Counted from the stretch's first letter, positions 1-5,025 are shown. The stretch is 5,810 nucleotides of DNA from Deltaproteobacteria bacterium (GCA_019310865.1 JAFDDL010000261.1:1-5810), one strand, 5' to 3'. Translations and numbers: made by a program. The notes: generated by a model from the sequence alone, not told the origin.

Positions 1-113
1 GAAATCTGACACATTCTCCTACATTGTCGATTTCCTTTAATTTATTCGTCGATTTAGGGGATACATGAAAAAAACCGATTATAAATACCATCCGGATTGT
101 GATATCGTCAAGA

Positions 114-185
114 AATTTAGGGGACGTTCCCAACTTTTAAACTTTATTGAATTTAGGGGACGTTCCCAACTTTTAAACTTTATTG
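114..185 (+). repeat. Perfect tandem duplication of a 36-bp repeat unit
   Basis: Two identical 36-bp units lie head to tail at 114-149 and 150-185. Each begins AATTTAGGGGACGTTCCC and ends in AAACTTTATTG. The core GGGGACGTTCCC is itself an imperfect palindrome. A diverged left-end fragment (GATTTAGGGGATAC) sits at 51-64. Units of this style are, to my recollection, common intergenic repeats in sulfate-reducing deltaproteobacteria, often near REP-associated (Y1/HUH) transposase genes. No such transposase is present here, so this would be a non-autonomous copy. The repetition is seen directly; the family link is inference. Confidence 0.9.
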
Positions 186-225
186 TTGCTATCGACAATA
201 AAGTTTAAAAGTTGGGAACGTCCCC
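156..225. repeat. Long perfect inverted repeat (30-bp arms) made by a third, reversed repeat copy
   Basis: Positions 196-225 are the exact reverse complement of 156-185, i.e. of the second tandem unit without its first six bases. The arms are separated by 10 nt (186-195), and T186/A195 can add one more pair. The transcript would fold into a stem of about 31 bp with a tiny loop. A pyrimidine-rich tract (C- and T-runs, 222-240) follows on the plus strand, so the hairpin could also stop transcription entering from the left and insulate the regulator gene. Head-to-head repeat pairs of this kind are typical of REP/BIME-like elements mobilised by RAYT transposases. Confidence 0.88.
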
Positions 226-244
226 CTTTTTCCCTTTTTCCGTC

Positions 245-272
245 TTGACACGGTTTTACCGCACCTGATAAT
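245..272 (+). promoter_or_regulatory. Candidate sigma70 promoter for the RpiR-family regulator
   Basis: A perfect -35 box TTGACA (245-250) is followed after 16 bp by GATAAT (267-272), five of six matches to the -10 consensus. Transcription would start near 279, giving a leader of about 80 nt before the ATG at 359. The leader contains a heptamer CCCGATC repeated with 10-bp period (307-313 and 317-323), which could be an operator half-site pair. The promoter starts 20 bp after the hairpin repeat, so the repeat lies just upstream of the control region. Confidence 0.6.
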
Positions 273-358
273 GTTGTATGCGCTACATATAAAGGAGCAA
301 TCACAACCCGATCTATCCCGATCAGTGACGGTAAAAACATAGCGCCGCAGGATCCAAC

Positions 359-1291
359 ATGAAACAACCGCTGCCATCTACCCAGATCACCGACCGAAAT
401 CTCCTTCAGGTCCTCCGGGACCGGTATGGAACCATGAGCGATACGTACAAGAAAATCGCCGAGTTCATCATAAATAACATGGAAACGGCTACCTTTGCCT
501 CTTTGGGGGAACTCTCAAAGAAAATCGGTGTTTCGGACGCCACCCTGATTCGATTTGCCCGGGAACTCGGTTTTAAAGGATTCCAGGATTTTCGTAAAAC
601 CATGGTGGATTACATCCGGCGGATTATCTACCCATCGCACAAGGTAAAGTCGTCCACAGATCAAGCAGATCTGCCCGTTCTGGAAAAGGTGTGGAAAATG
701 GACATTGAGTTCATCAACCATACCATGAGTGAAATCGACCGGGAGTGGTTCAAGCATGTGATCGATCTGATAACCGACGCCCGCAGAATTCATACCATGG
801 GATGGGGGGTGTCCTCATTTTTGGCTGAATTTCTTGCTTTTCAGTTGGAGCGAATCGGCTATGACGCAGTGGCGCTGACGCGAGAACGACACCCACTCAT
901 TGAACGCATGGTGCACGTGAAGGAGGGGGATATTCTAATCGTTTTCGATTTTCAGTTTTATTCCCACGAAATTGTCGAGGCCGTCGAATATATGAAGTCG
1001 TATGTAAAGGGGGTCCGTTTAATCACGGTTACCAGTGATGCCTCGGCCCAAATCGTACAATATGCAGACTATAGTTTTTTCAGCACCTTCTGGGCAGTGG
1101 TCGGTCAGAGTGAGTCGCTGATGGGATCGCTTAGCGCACCCATGTGCCTGATCAATGCCATCTGTGAAGCGGTGTCAGCCCAAGACCCGGAAAAGGCGAC
1201 CGCCTCTCTTGAAAATATTGAACGAACAGTCATGAACAATATGGAGCACACCTTTCAATTCGGCAAGAAACGAAAAAAAAAAAAAAAATAA
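359..1291 (+). CDS. MurR/RpiR-family transcriptional regulator (HTH + SIS) with poly-lysine tail
   Basis: This 310-residue protein is a DNA-binding regulator. Residues about 12-85 form the RpiR N-terminal helix-turn-helix (SLGELSKKIGVSDATLIRFA, recognition helix about 59-70, then LGFKGFQDFR). Residues about 130-265 form a SIS domain, the fold that binds phosphosugars in this family. The first SIS loop is kept as GWGVS (148-152). The second, usually I-S-F-x-R-Y-S-R-E-T or S-x-S-G in relatives, reads FDFQFYSHE (196-204), with Asp197 where Ser is expected. The C-terminus is GKKRKKKKK, encoded by an A16 run. The ATG at 359 has a weak AGGA Shine-Dalgarno (349-352), and an in-frame stop at 332 with no start between rules out a longer form. 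It lies upstream of and codirectional with the aminotransferase and GDH genes, so control of these or of itself is plausible, but the target is not shown by the sequence. The family is certain; the ligand is unknown. Confidence 0.93.
   Translation: MKQPLPSTQITDRNLLQVLRDRYGTMSDTYKKIAEFIINNMETATFASLGELSKKIGVSDATLIRFARELGFKGFQDFRKTMVDYIRRIIYPSHKVKSSTDQADLPVLEKVWKMDIEFINHTMSEIDREWFKHVIDLITDARRIHTMGWGVSSFLAEFLAFQLERIGYDAVALTRERHPLIERMVHVKEGDILIVFDFQFYSHEIVEAVEYMKSYVKGVRLITVTSDASAQIVQYADYSFFSTFWAVVGQSESLMGSLSAPMCLINAICEAVSAQDPEKATASLENIERTVMNNMEHTFQFGKKRKKKKK
1273..1288 (+). repeat. A16 homopolymer at the 3' end of the regulator gene
   Basis: Sixteen consecutive A residues encode the last lysines of the RpiR-family protein just before TAA (1289-1291). 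Runs of this length are prone to replication slippage and to RNA polymerase and ribosome slippage. Losing one A would replace the last lysine and stop with about 16 residues (NNADAAEKNL and onward, stop TGA). Gaining one would add about nine residues (IMLTQPKRT, then TGA). Only the tail would change; the HTH and SIS domains stay intact. Confidence 0.9.
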
Positions 1292-1344
1292 TGCTGACGC
1301 AGCCGAAAAGAACTTGACAACGATTTGTGATGCCTGATAGGAGC

Positions 1345-1364
1345 GTTGCATTTGCAACATTTTT
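1345..1364 (+). terminator. Short palindrome plus T-run: weak terminator or operator
   Basis: GTTGCA (1345-1350) and TGCAAC (1353-1358) form a perfect 6-bp inverted repeat around TT, in practice a 5-bp stem with a 4-nt loop. Five T follow (1360-1364). It lies 53 bp after the regulator's stop codon, where a terminator would be expected, but the stem is short. The symmetry would equally suit a dimeric regulator site ahead of the aminotransferase gene. Confidence 0.35.
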
Positions 1365-1406
1365 CGTAGGACACACTACACAATACAAGTTATTGTTTTG
1401 AGATTT

Positions 1407-1423
1407 ACCTTTATGATATAGGT
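1407..1423 (+). promoter_or_regulatory. 17-bp palindrome overlapping a candidate -10 box ahead of ilvE
   Basis: ACCTTTATGATATAGGT is symmetric about G1415 with only one mismatched pair (seven of eight pairs match). Inside it TATGAT (1412-1417) matches five of six bases of a -10 hexamer. The upstream -35 (TTATTG, 1390-1395, 16-bp spacer) is poor, which suits an activated promoter. Transcription would start near 1424, about 62 nt before the ATG at 1486. A dimeric repressor bound here would block the promoter; the RpiR-type regulator encoded just upstream is the obvious candidate, but this is inference. Confidence 0.4.
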
Positions 1424-1442
1424 TTCAATGTGATTTTGACAA

Positions 1443-1467
1443 CGATAGGGGGCCACCCCCAATATCG
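1443..1467 (+). promoter_or_regulatory. Strong leader hairpin just upstream of the ilvE ribosome binding site
   Basis: CGATAGGGGG (1443-1452) pairs with CCCCC (1456-1460) and TATCG (1463-1467), around a 3-nt loop CCA and a 2-nt bulge (1461-1462). This makes a 10-bp stem with five consecutive G-C pairs. It ends 6 nt before the AGGAGG Shine-Dalgarno and has no T-run after it, so it is not an intrinsic terminator. It could protect the mRNA 5' end or tune translation of the aminotransferase. Confidence 0.55.
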
Positions 1468-1473
1468 CAAATG

Positions 1474-1479
1474 AGGAGG
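1474..1479 (+). promoter_or_regulatory. Shine-Dalgarno AGGAGG that fixes the ilvE start at 1486
   Basis: A consensus AGGAGG lies 6 nt before the ATG at 1486. An in-frame ATG at 1471 would place this same AGGAGG inside the coding sequence (MRRNQ) and would have only the leader hairpin upstream of it, with no Shine-Dalgarno. The start at 1486 (MGLTVTK) is therefore preferred, five codons shorter. Confidence 0.85.
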
Positions 1480-1485
1480 AACCAA

Positions 1486-2553
1486 ATGGGCCTGACCGTC
1501 ACCAAAGCCACAACGCTCAAGCAAAAGCCGGACGAAAACAACCTGGGCTTCGGTACCATTTTCACCGACCACATGTTTAACATGGATTACAACCTTGAAA
1601 AGGGATGGCATAATCCGCGCATCGAACCCTATCAGCCGATTTCCATGGATCCGTCAACCATGGTGCTCCATTATGCCCAGGAAGCTTTTGAGGGGATGAA
1701 GGCTTATCGAACACAGGCCGGTGGGATTCAATTGTTCCGTCCAAAAGACAATCTGAAACGCCTCAGCAACACCTGCCGGCGCTTGTGCATACCGGAATAC
1801 GATGAAGATTTCATTCTCAGCGCGTTAAAGCAGCTCCTTCGTGTTGAAGCGGACTGGGTGCCAAGCGCACCGGAAACGTCCCTTTATGTTCGGCCCAACA
1901 TCATCGCCATGGACCCGTTTTTAGGCGTTCGCGCATCGCACACCTACCGGTTTTACATCATTCTCTCACCAGTGGGCGCCTATTATGCGGAAGGATTCAA
2001 CCCGGTCAAAATCTGGGTTACCAAGGATTATGTCCGTGCGGTTCGAGGCGGTATCGGTGATGCCAAAACCGCAGGAAATTACGCGGCCAGTCTGTATGCC
2101 GGCGAGCAAGCCCATAAGCAAGGTTTCACGCAGGTGCTCTGGCTCGACGGGGTCGAACAAAAATATGTGGAAGAAGTCGGTGCCATGAACATATTCTTCG
2201 TCATCGACGGGGAAATTGTCACACCCCGGCTCAACGGCAGCATTCTTCCCGGAATAACCCGGGCTTCGGTCATCGATTTGTCAAGATCCTGGGGCTTGAA
2301 GGTGACCGAAAGACGCATCAGCATCGATGAAGTCATCGCTGCAAGCGATACCGGTAAACTCCAGGAAATATTCGGATCGGGAACCGCTGCCGTTATATCA
2401 CCGGTGGGCATCTTGAAATACGGTGACAAGGTCATTACCGTGGGAGGCGGCTCGGTTGGAGAGCTGTCCGCAAAGCTGTTCCAATCCATCAAGGATATTC
2501 AATACGGCGCCGACGAAGACACCATGGGATGGATCGAACCGGTGGTGTCGTAA
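1486..2553 (+). CDS. ilvE: Branched-chain amino acid aminotransferase, type II (BCAT)
   Basis: This 355-residue PLP enzyme of fold type IV exchanges the amino group between leucine, isoleucine or valine and 2-oxoglutarate, giving branched 2-oxo acids and glutamate in the cytosol. The type II (eukaryote-like, about 350 residues) form is recognised by YAQEAFEG (63-70), by GGIGDAKTAGNYAAS with the Schiff-base Lys194, by EEVGAMN (229-235, Glu230 facing the cofactor ring), by LNGSILPGITR and by GSGTAAV (297-303). The redox CxxC of human BCAT is absent. All key residues are present and the length is full, so it should be active. It is codirectional with gdhA 90 bp downstream; the two enzymes share glutamate and 2-oxoglutarate, so the pair can work either in synthesis or in deamination of branched-chain amino acids. 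A candidate terminator lies between them, so full cotranscription is uncertain. Another amino acid could be the preferred substrate, but the family call is firm. Confidence 0.95.
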   Translation: MGLTVTKATTLKQKPDENNLGFGTIFTDHMFNMDYNLEKGWHNPRIEPYQPISMDPSTMVLHYAQEAFEGMKAYRTQAGGIQLFRPKDNLKRLSNTCRRLCIPEYDEDFILSALKQLLRVEADWVPSAPETSLYVRPNIIAMDPFLGVRASHTYRFYIILSPVGAYYAEGFNPVKIWVTKDYVRAVRGGIGDAKTAGNYAASLYAGEQAHKQGFTQVLWLDGVEQKYVEEVGAMNIFFVIDGEIVTPRLNGSILPGITRASVIDLSRSWGLKVTERRISIDEVIAASDTGKLQEIFGSGTAAVISPVGILKYGDKVITVGGGSVGELSAKLFQSIKDIQYGADEDTMGWIEPVVS

Positions 2554-2562
2554 TATACCCGC

Positions 2563-2586
2563 AAGCCGGCATAACCAGGTTTTTTT
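2563..2586 (+). terminator. Candidate Rho-independent terminator after ilvE
   Basis: AAGCC (2563-2567) can pair with GGTTT (2578-2582, one G-T wobble), and GG (2568-2569) with CC (2575-2576), with a single A bulge and loop CATAA. The stem runs into seven T (2580-2586). It begins 9 bp after the ilvE stop. The stem is modest, so partial read-through into gdhA is likely. Confidence 0.4.
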
Positions 2587-2598
2587 ACTTATTACCCT

Positions 2599-2619
2599 CC
2601 CCGTTGGGGTTATTATAAA
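2599..2619 (+). promoter_or_regulatory. CCCC/GGGG mini-hairpin and TATAAA box ahead of gdhA
   Basis: CCCC (2599-2602), loop GTT and GGGG (2606-2609) form a short G-C hairpin 34 nt before the gdhA start. Immediately downstream TATAAA (2614-2619) resembles a -10 element, but no good -35 is visible. A separate gdhA promoter is possible but weakly supported. Confidence 0.25.
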
Positions 2620-2643
2620 TTACTAATATTTGGAGGCAATATC

Positions 2644-3990
2644 ATGGACATAATGCAGATAGTAAAAGACAAAGATTCGGGACAGCGAGAATTTCATCAA
2701 GCCGTGGGAGAGGTCGCGGAATCAGTCAAGCCGTTTCTGGATCGAAATCCGGAATATCGGGAGGCGAAAATCATGGAGCGCCTGGTGGAGCCCGAACGGG
2801 TCATCATGTTCCGGATCCCCTGGATGGACGATCAGGGTGAAGTTCAAGTCAACCGTGGATTTCGAATCGAAATGAACTCAGCCATCGGACCTTACAAAGG
2901 CGGGCTGCGATTTCACCCGTCGGTCAATTTGAGCATCCTGAAATTTCTCGCCTTTGAGCAGGTTTTTAAAAACGCCCTCACCACGCTGCCCTTGGGCGGC
3001 GGAAAGGGTGGATCCGACTTCGATCCCAAGGGCAAATCGGATAATGAGGTGATGCGATTCTGCCAGAGTTTCATGGCCGAACTGTACCGCCATATCGGAC
3101 CGAACACGGATGTGCCGGCCGGAGATATCGGTGTGGGGGCCCGGGAAATCGGATTTCTGTTCGGTATGTACAAAAAGCTTGCCAACGAATTTACCGGCGT
3201 TCTAACGGGCAAAAGCCTGAACTGGGGCGGAAGCCTGATTCGGCCGGAAGCCACGGGTTATGGCTCGGTCTATTTTGCCGCGGAAATGATTGCAACCCGC
3301 GAAGACACGCTTAACGGAAAGACCTGCCTGGTATCCGGCTCCGGGAATGTGGCCCAGTTCACCTCCCAAAAGCTTCTCGAGCTGGGAGCCAAAGTGGTCA
3401 CCCTGTCCGACTCCTCTGGAAGTATCTACGATGAAGCCGGAATAGACAGTGAAAAGCTCAAATTCATCATGACACTGAAAAATGTCAAGCGCGGCAGAAT
3501 CAAGGAATATGTGGAAAAATACCCGTCAGCCGTTTATAACGCGGTGGACCCGGGATCGGACCACAATCCCCTGTGGGACCACAAGGCCGATTGCGCCTTT
3601 CCCAGCGCCACCGAAAACGAAATCAGTGCAGTTGACGCCCGGAACCTAATCAATAACGGCGTTTTTCTGGTCAGCGAAGGCGCCAATATGCCCACCATGC
3701 CGGAAGGTGTTGACCTTTTTCTGGAAAATAACCTGCTCTATGGGCCGGGCAAGGCAGCCAACGCCGGTGGTGTTGCGGTTTCAGGCCTGGAAATGACCCA
3801 AAACTCCATGCGCCTGTCCTGGACCCGTGAGGAGGTGGATGATCGATTGAAAATTATCATGAAGAGCATCCATAAAAGCTGCCTGGATGCAGCGGAGCAA
3901 TGCGAAAAGCCCGGTAATTACGTCATTGGCGCCAACGTCGCCGGTTTCGTCAAGGTGGCCGACGCCATGTTGGATCAGGGGCTTGTATAA
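2644..3990 (+). CDS. gdhA: NADP-type glutamate dehydrogenase (hexameric, ~450 residues)
   Basis: This 448-residue enzyme converts 2-oxoglutarate, ammonia and NADPH to glutamate, and back. It closely follows the E. coli GdhA family pattern. GPYKGGLRFHPSVN carries substrate Lys85. LPLGGGKGGSDFDPKG is the active-site signature with catalytic Lys121. DVPAGDIGVGARE carries catalytic Asp161. The Rossmann fingerprint SGSGNVA (231-237) is followed by LSDSSG, typical of the NADP-linked small-hexamer GDHs. EGANMPT, GPGKAANAGGVA and GANVAGFVKVADAM close the fold. Length is full and no key residue is missing. GGAGG (2632-2636) lies 7 nt before ATG. It sits between ilvE and a diiron protein gene, all on the plus strand. 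With BCAT it links branched-chain amino acids to free ammonia through glutamate. NADP rather than NAD use is inferred from family resemblance. Confidence 0.97.
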   Translation: MDIMQIVKDKDSGQREFHQAVGEVAESVKPFLDRNPEYREAKIMERLVEPERVIMFRIPWMDDQGEVQVNRGFRIEMNSAIGPYKGGLRFHPSVNLSILKFLAFEQVFKNALTTLPLGGGKGGSDFDPKGKSDNEVMRFCQSFMAELYRHIGPNTDVPAGDIGVGAREIGFLFGMYKKLANEFTGVLTGKSLNWGGSLIRPEATGYGSVYFAAEMIATREDTLNGKTCLVSGSGNVAQFTSQKLLELGAKVVTLSDSSGSIYDEAGIDSEKLKFIMTLKNVKRGRIKEYVEKYPSAVYNAVDPGSDHNPLWDHKADCAFPSATENEISAVDARNLINNGVFLVSEGANMPTMPEGVDLFLENNLLYGPGKAANAGGVAVSGLEMTQNSMRLSWTREEVDDRLKIIMKSIHKSCLDAAEQCEKPGNYVIGANVAGFVKVADAMLDQGLV

Positions 3991-4019
3991 CTATTCCGTG
4001 ATCGACAATCGGTGGAAAT

Positions 4020-4037
4020 GGGGGGCGAAAGCCCCCC
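4020..4037 (+). promoter_or_regulatory. Perfect GGGGGGC-GAAA-GCCCCCC hairpin between gdhA and the diiron protein gene
   Basis: A perfect 7-bp G-C stem (4020-4026 with 4031-4037) is capped by a GAAA (GNRA-type) tetraloop. It lies 29 nt after the gdhA stop and 43 nt before the next start. Only two T follow, so it is a poor intrinsic terminator; it may protect the gdhA mRNA 3' end. The C-run (4032-4037) could alternatively pair with the G-run of the downstream Shine-Dalgarno (AGGGGG, 4070-4075), so two exclusive folds are possible. Confidence 0.6.
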
Positions 4038-4080
4038 TTATCCGCTGCGCTATTGCCTGTCCATATTGTAGGGGGTTTAC

Positions 4081-4584
4081 ATGCCGGAACAAAAAACCGA
4101 ACACATACTAAAAGCAGCCATTTTATTGGAACGTCGGGGAAAAGCGTTCTACAAACGCGTGGCCGATCAGGCTCAGCTGCCCGAAGTCAAGGAATTTTTC
4201 CAGATTATGGCGGACGAAGAAGACAAGCACATCGAAATTCTATCCGACCAGTTCAAAAGCTTACGAAAAGATAACCGCCTGACGTCTGGTGACTATGACA
4301 ATACGGCCCTCGAAAAGGATACCGCCGGCATCCTTTCGAAAGAACTAATGGAGAAGATTTCAGCGGCCGATTTTGAAGCTGCCGCCGTCTCAGCCGCCAT
4401 GGCCATGGAACAAAAGGCCATCAGGCTTTATTCCGAAAGAGCTGACTCTACAGACGATTCCGAAGAAAAAGCGCTCTATTCCTGGCTTGCCGATTGGGAG
4501 AAATCGCATTTGGCAACATTGGCGGAAATTGATCGTTCCATTACGGAAAATATTTGGAACGACAACAGTTTCTGGCCGTCTTAG
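4081..4584 (+). CDS. Rubrerythrin-like diiron (ferritin-like) protein lacking rubredoxin domain
   Basis: This 167-residue four-helix ferritin-like protein keeps the full diiron ligand set of the rubrerythrin family. Glu17 lies in helix 1 (LLERRGKAFY), Glu47xxHis50 in helix 2 (DEEDKH), Glu110 in helix 3 (MEQKAIRLY) and Glu140xxHis143 in helix 4 (WEKSH). Rubrerythrins detoxify hydrogen peroxide in anaerobes using electrons passed through a C-terminal rubredoxin domain. This protein has no cysteine, so it lacks that domain and would need another electron donor or have an iron-handling role. No signal peptide or membrane segment is seen, so it is probably cytosolic. The ATG has an AGGGGG Shine-Dalgarno 5 nt upstream (4070-4075). 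It follows gdhA by 90 bp on the same strand, but its functional link to amino-acid metabolism is unclear. The diiron fold is secure; the exact reaction is not. Confidence 0.88.
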   Translation: MPEQKTEHILKAAILLERRGKAFYKRVADQAQLPEVKEFFQIMADEEDKHIEILSDQFKSLRKDNRLTSGDYDNTALEKDTAGILSKELMEKISAADFEAAAVSAAMAMEQKAIRLYSERADSTDDSEEKALYSWLADWEKSHLATLAEIDRSITENIWNDNSFWPS

Positions 4585-4589
4585 GATCC

Positions 4590-4751
4590 TTAGGGTTCGC
4601 GCAGAAATTAATTCACAATTTTAGGTGGCGAGTCGCCCAGCTGGCAAGGCGCAAAAATTAAAGAATATCAGGATATTCTGTATTTTTGTAACGCCGCCGG
4701 ATGGGATGAATCGACGCATAAAATGTGAAGTTATTTTTGCGCGAGCCCTTA
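4590..4751. repeat. ~162-bp palindromic (MITE-like) intergenic element
   Basis: The whole stretch is one imperfect palindrome. The outer arms 4590-4623 and 4719-4751 match in about 28 of 33 positions with one 1-nt gap. The middle parts (GGCGAGTCGCCCAG... against the complement of ...GGATGGGATGAATCGACG) also match. The inner arms GCGCAAAAATTA and TATTTTTGTAACGC pair with small gaps. The apex is a perfect 8-bp inverted repeat, AGAATATC-AG-GATATTCT (4662-4679). The apex centre falls exactly at the geometric centre (4670.5). It begins 5 bp after the diiron gene's stop. No transposase is inside and no clear target duplication is seen. It is most likely a dispersed non-autonomous repeat and may fold at the end of the diiron protein mRNA. 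Confidence 0.85.
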
Positions 4752-4808
4752 ATACCGCCATTCGGTAAAACGATATCTAAAACGGAAAGACAGTCAGGAC
4801 ACCCCATG

Positions 4809-4839
4809 AAAAAAGCGGCCAACCTGGGTTGGCCGCTTT
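4809..4839 (-). terminator. Strong Rho-independent terminator of the tRNA-Lys transcript
   Basis: Positions 4812-4824 (AAAGCGGCCAACC) and 4827-4839 form a perfect 13-bp inverted repeat around TG. Read on the minus strand, the G-C-rich stem runs into six T (complement of A 4809-4814). On the plus strand only three T follow (4837-4839), all within the stem, so it works mainly leftward. It ends the transcript coming from the tRNA gene, 110 bp away. Confidence 0.8.
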
Positions 4840-4948
4840 GGAAGCCGACGTTCGCCTCAATTTCGTCTCAACTCACCCGCAACCGGAAAATCAGAACCTT
4901 TCGAGCCTCAGCACAACTGCAACATTGTCGGCTAACGTACATGGTTTA
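4840..4948 (-). other. 109-nt trailer between tRNA-Lys and its terminator, possible small RNA
   Basis: No open frame or second tRNA is recognisable. AGCCGAC (4843-4849) and GTCGGCT (4927-4933) are perfect 7-bp complements that would close a domain of about 90 nt. With the terminator hairpin behind it, the trailer looks like a folded RNA rather than random spacer. It resembles no RNA family that I recognise; SRP RNA and tmRNA signatures are absent. It may simply be processed away by RNases. Confidence 0.3.

Positions 4949-5025
<77 letters not shown>

Noticed and set aside
114..225. CRISPR array
   Set aside because: The two 36-bp units are directly abutting with no spacer, and the third copy is inverted.
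1273..1305. Minus-strand Rho-independent terminator using the T16 complement of the A16 run
   Set aside because: The only hairpin beside it is GCTG-ACG-CAGC with a 4-bp stem, and no minus-strand gene to its right needs a terminator.
1471..1485. Upstream ATG (1471) as the ilvE start
   Set aside because: It overlaps the consensus Shine-Dalgarno AGGAGG that serves the ATG at 1486 and has no ribosome site of its own.
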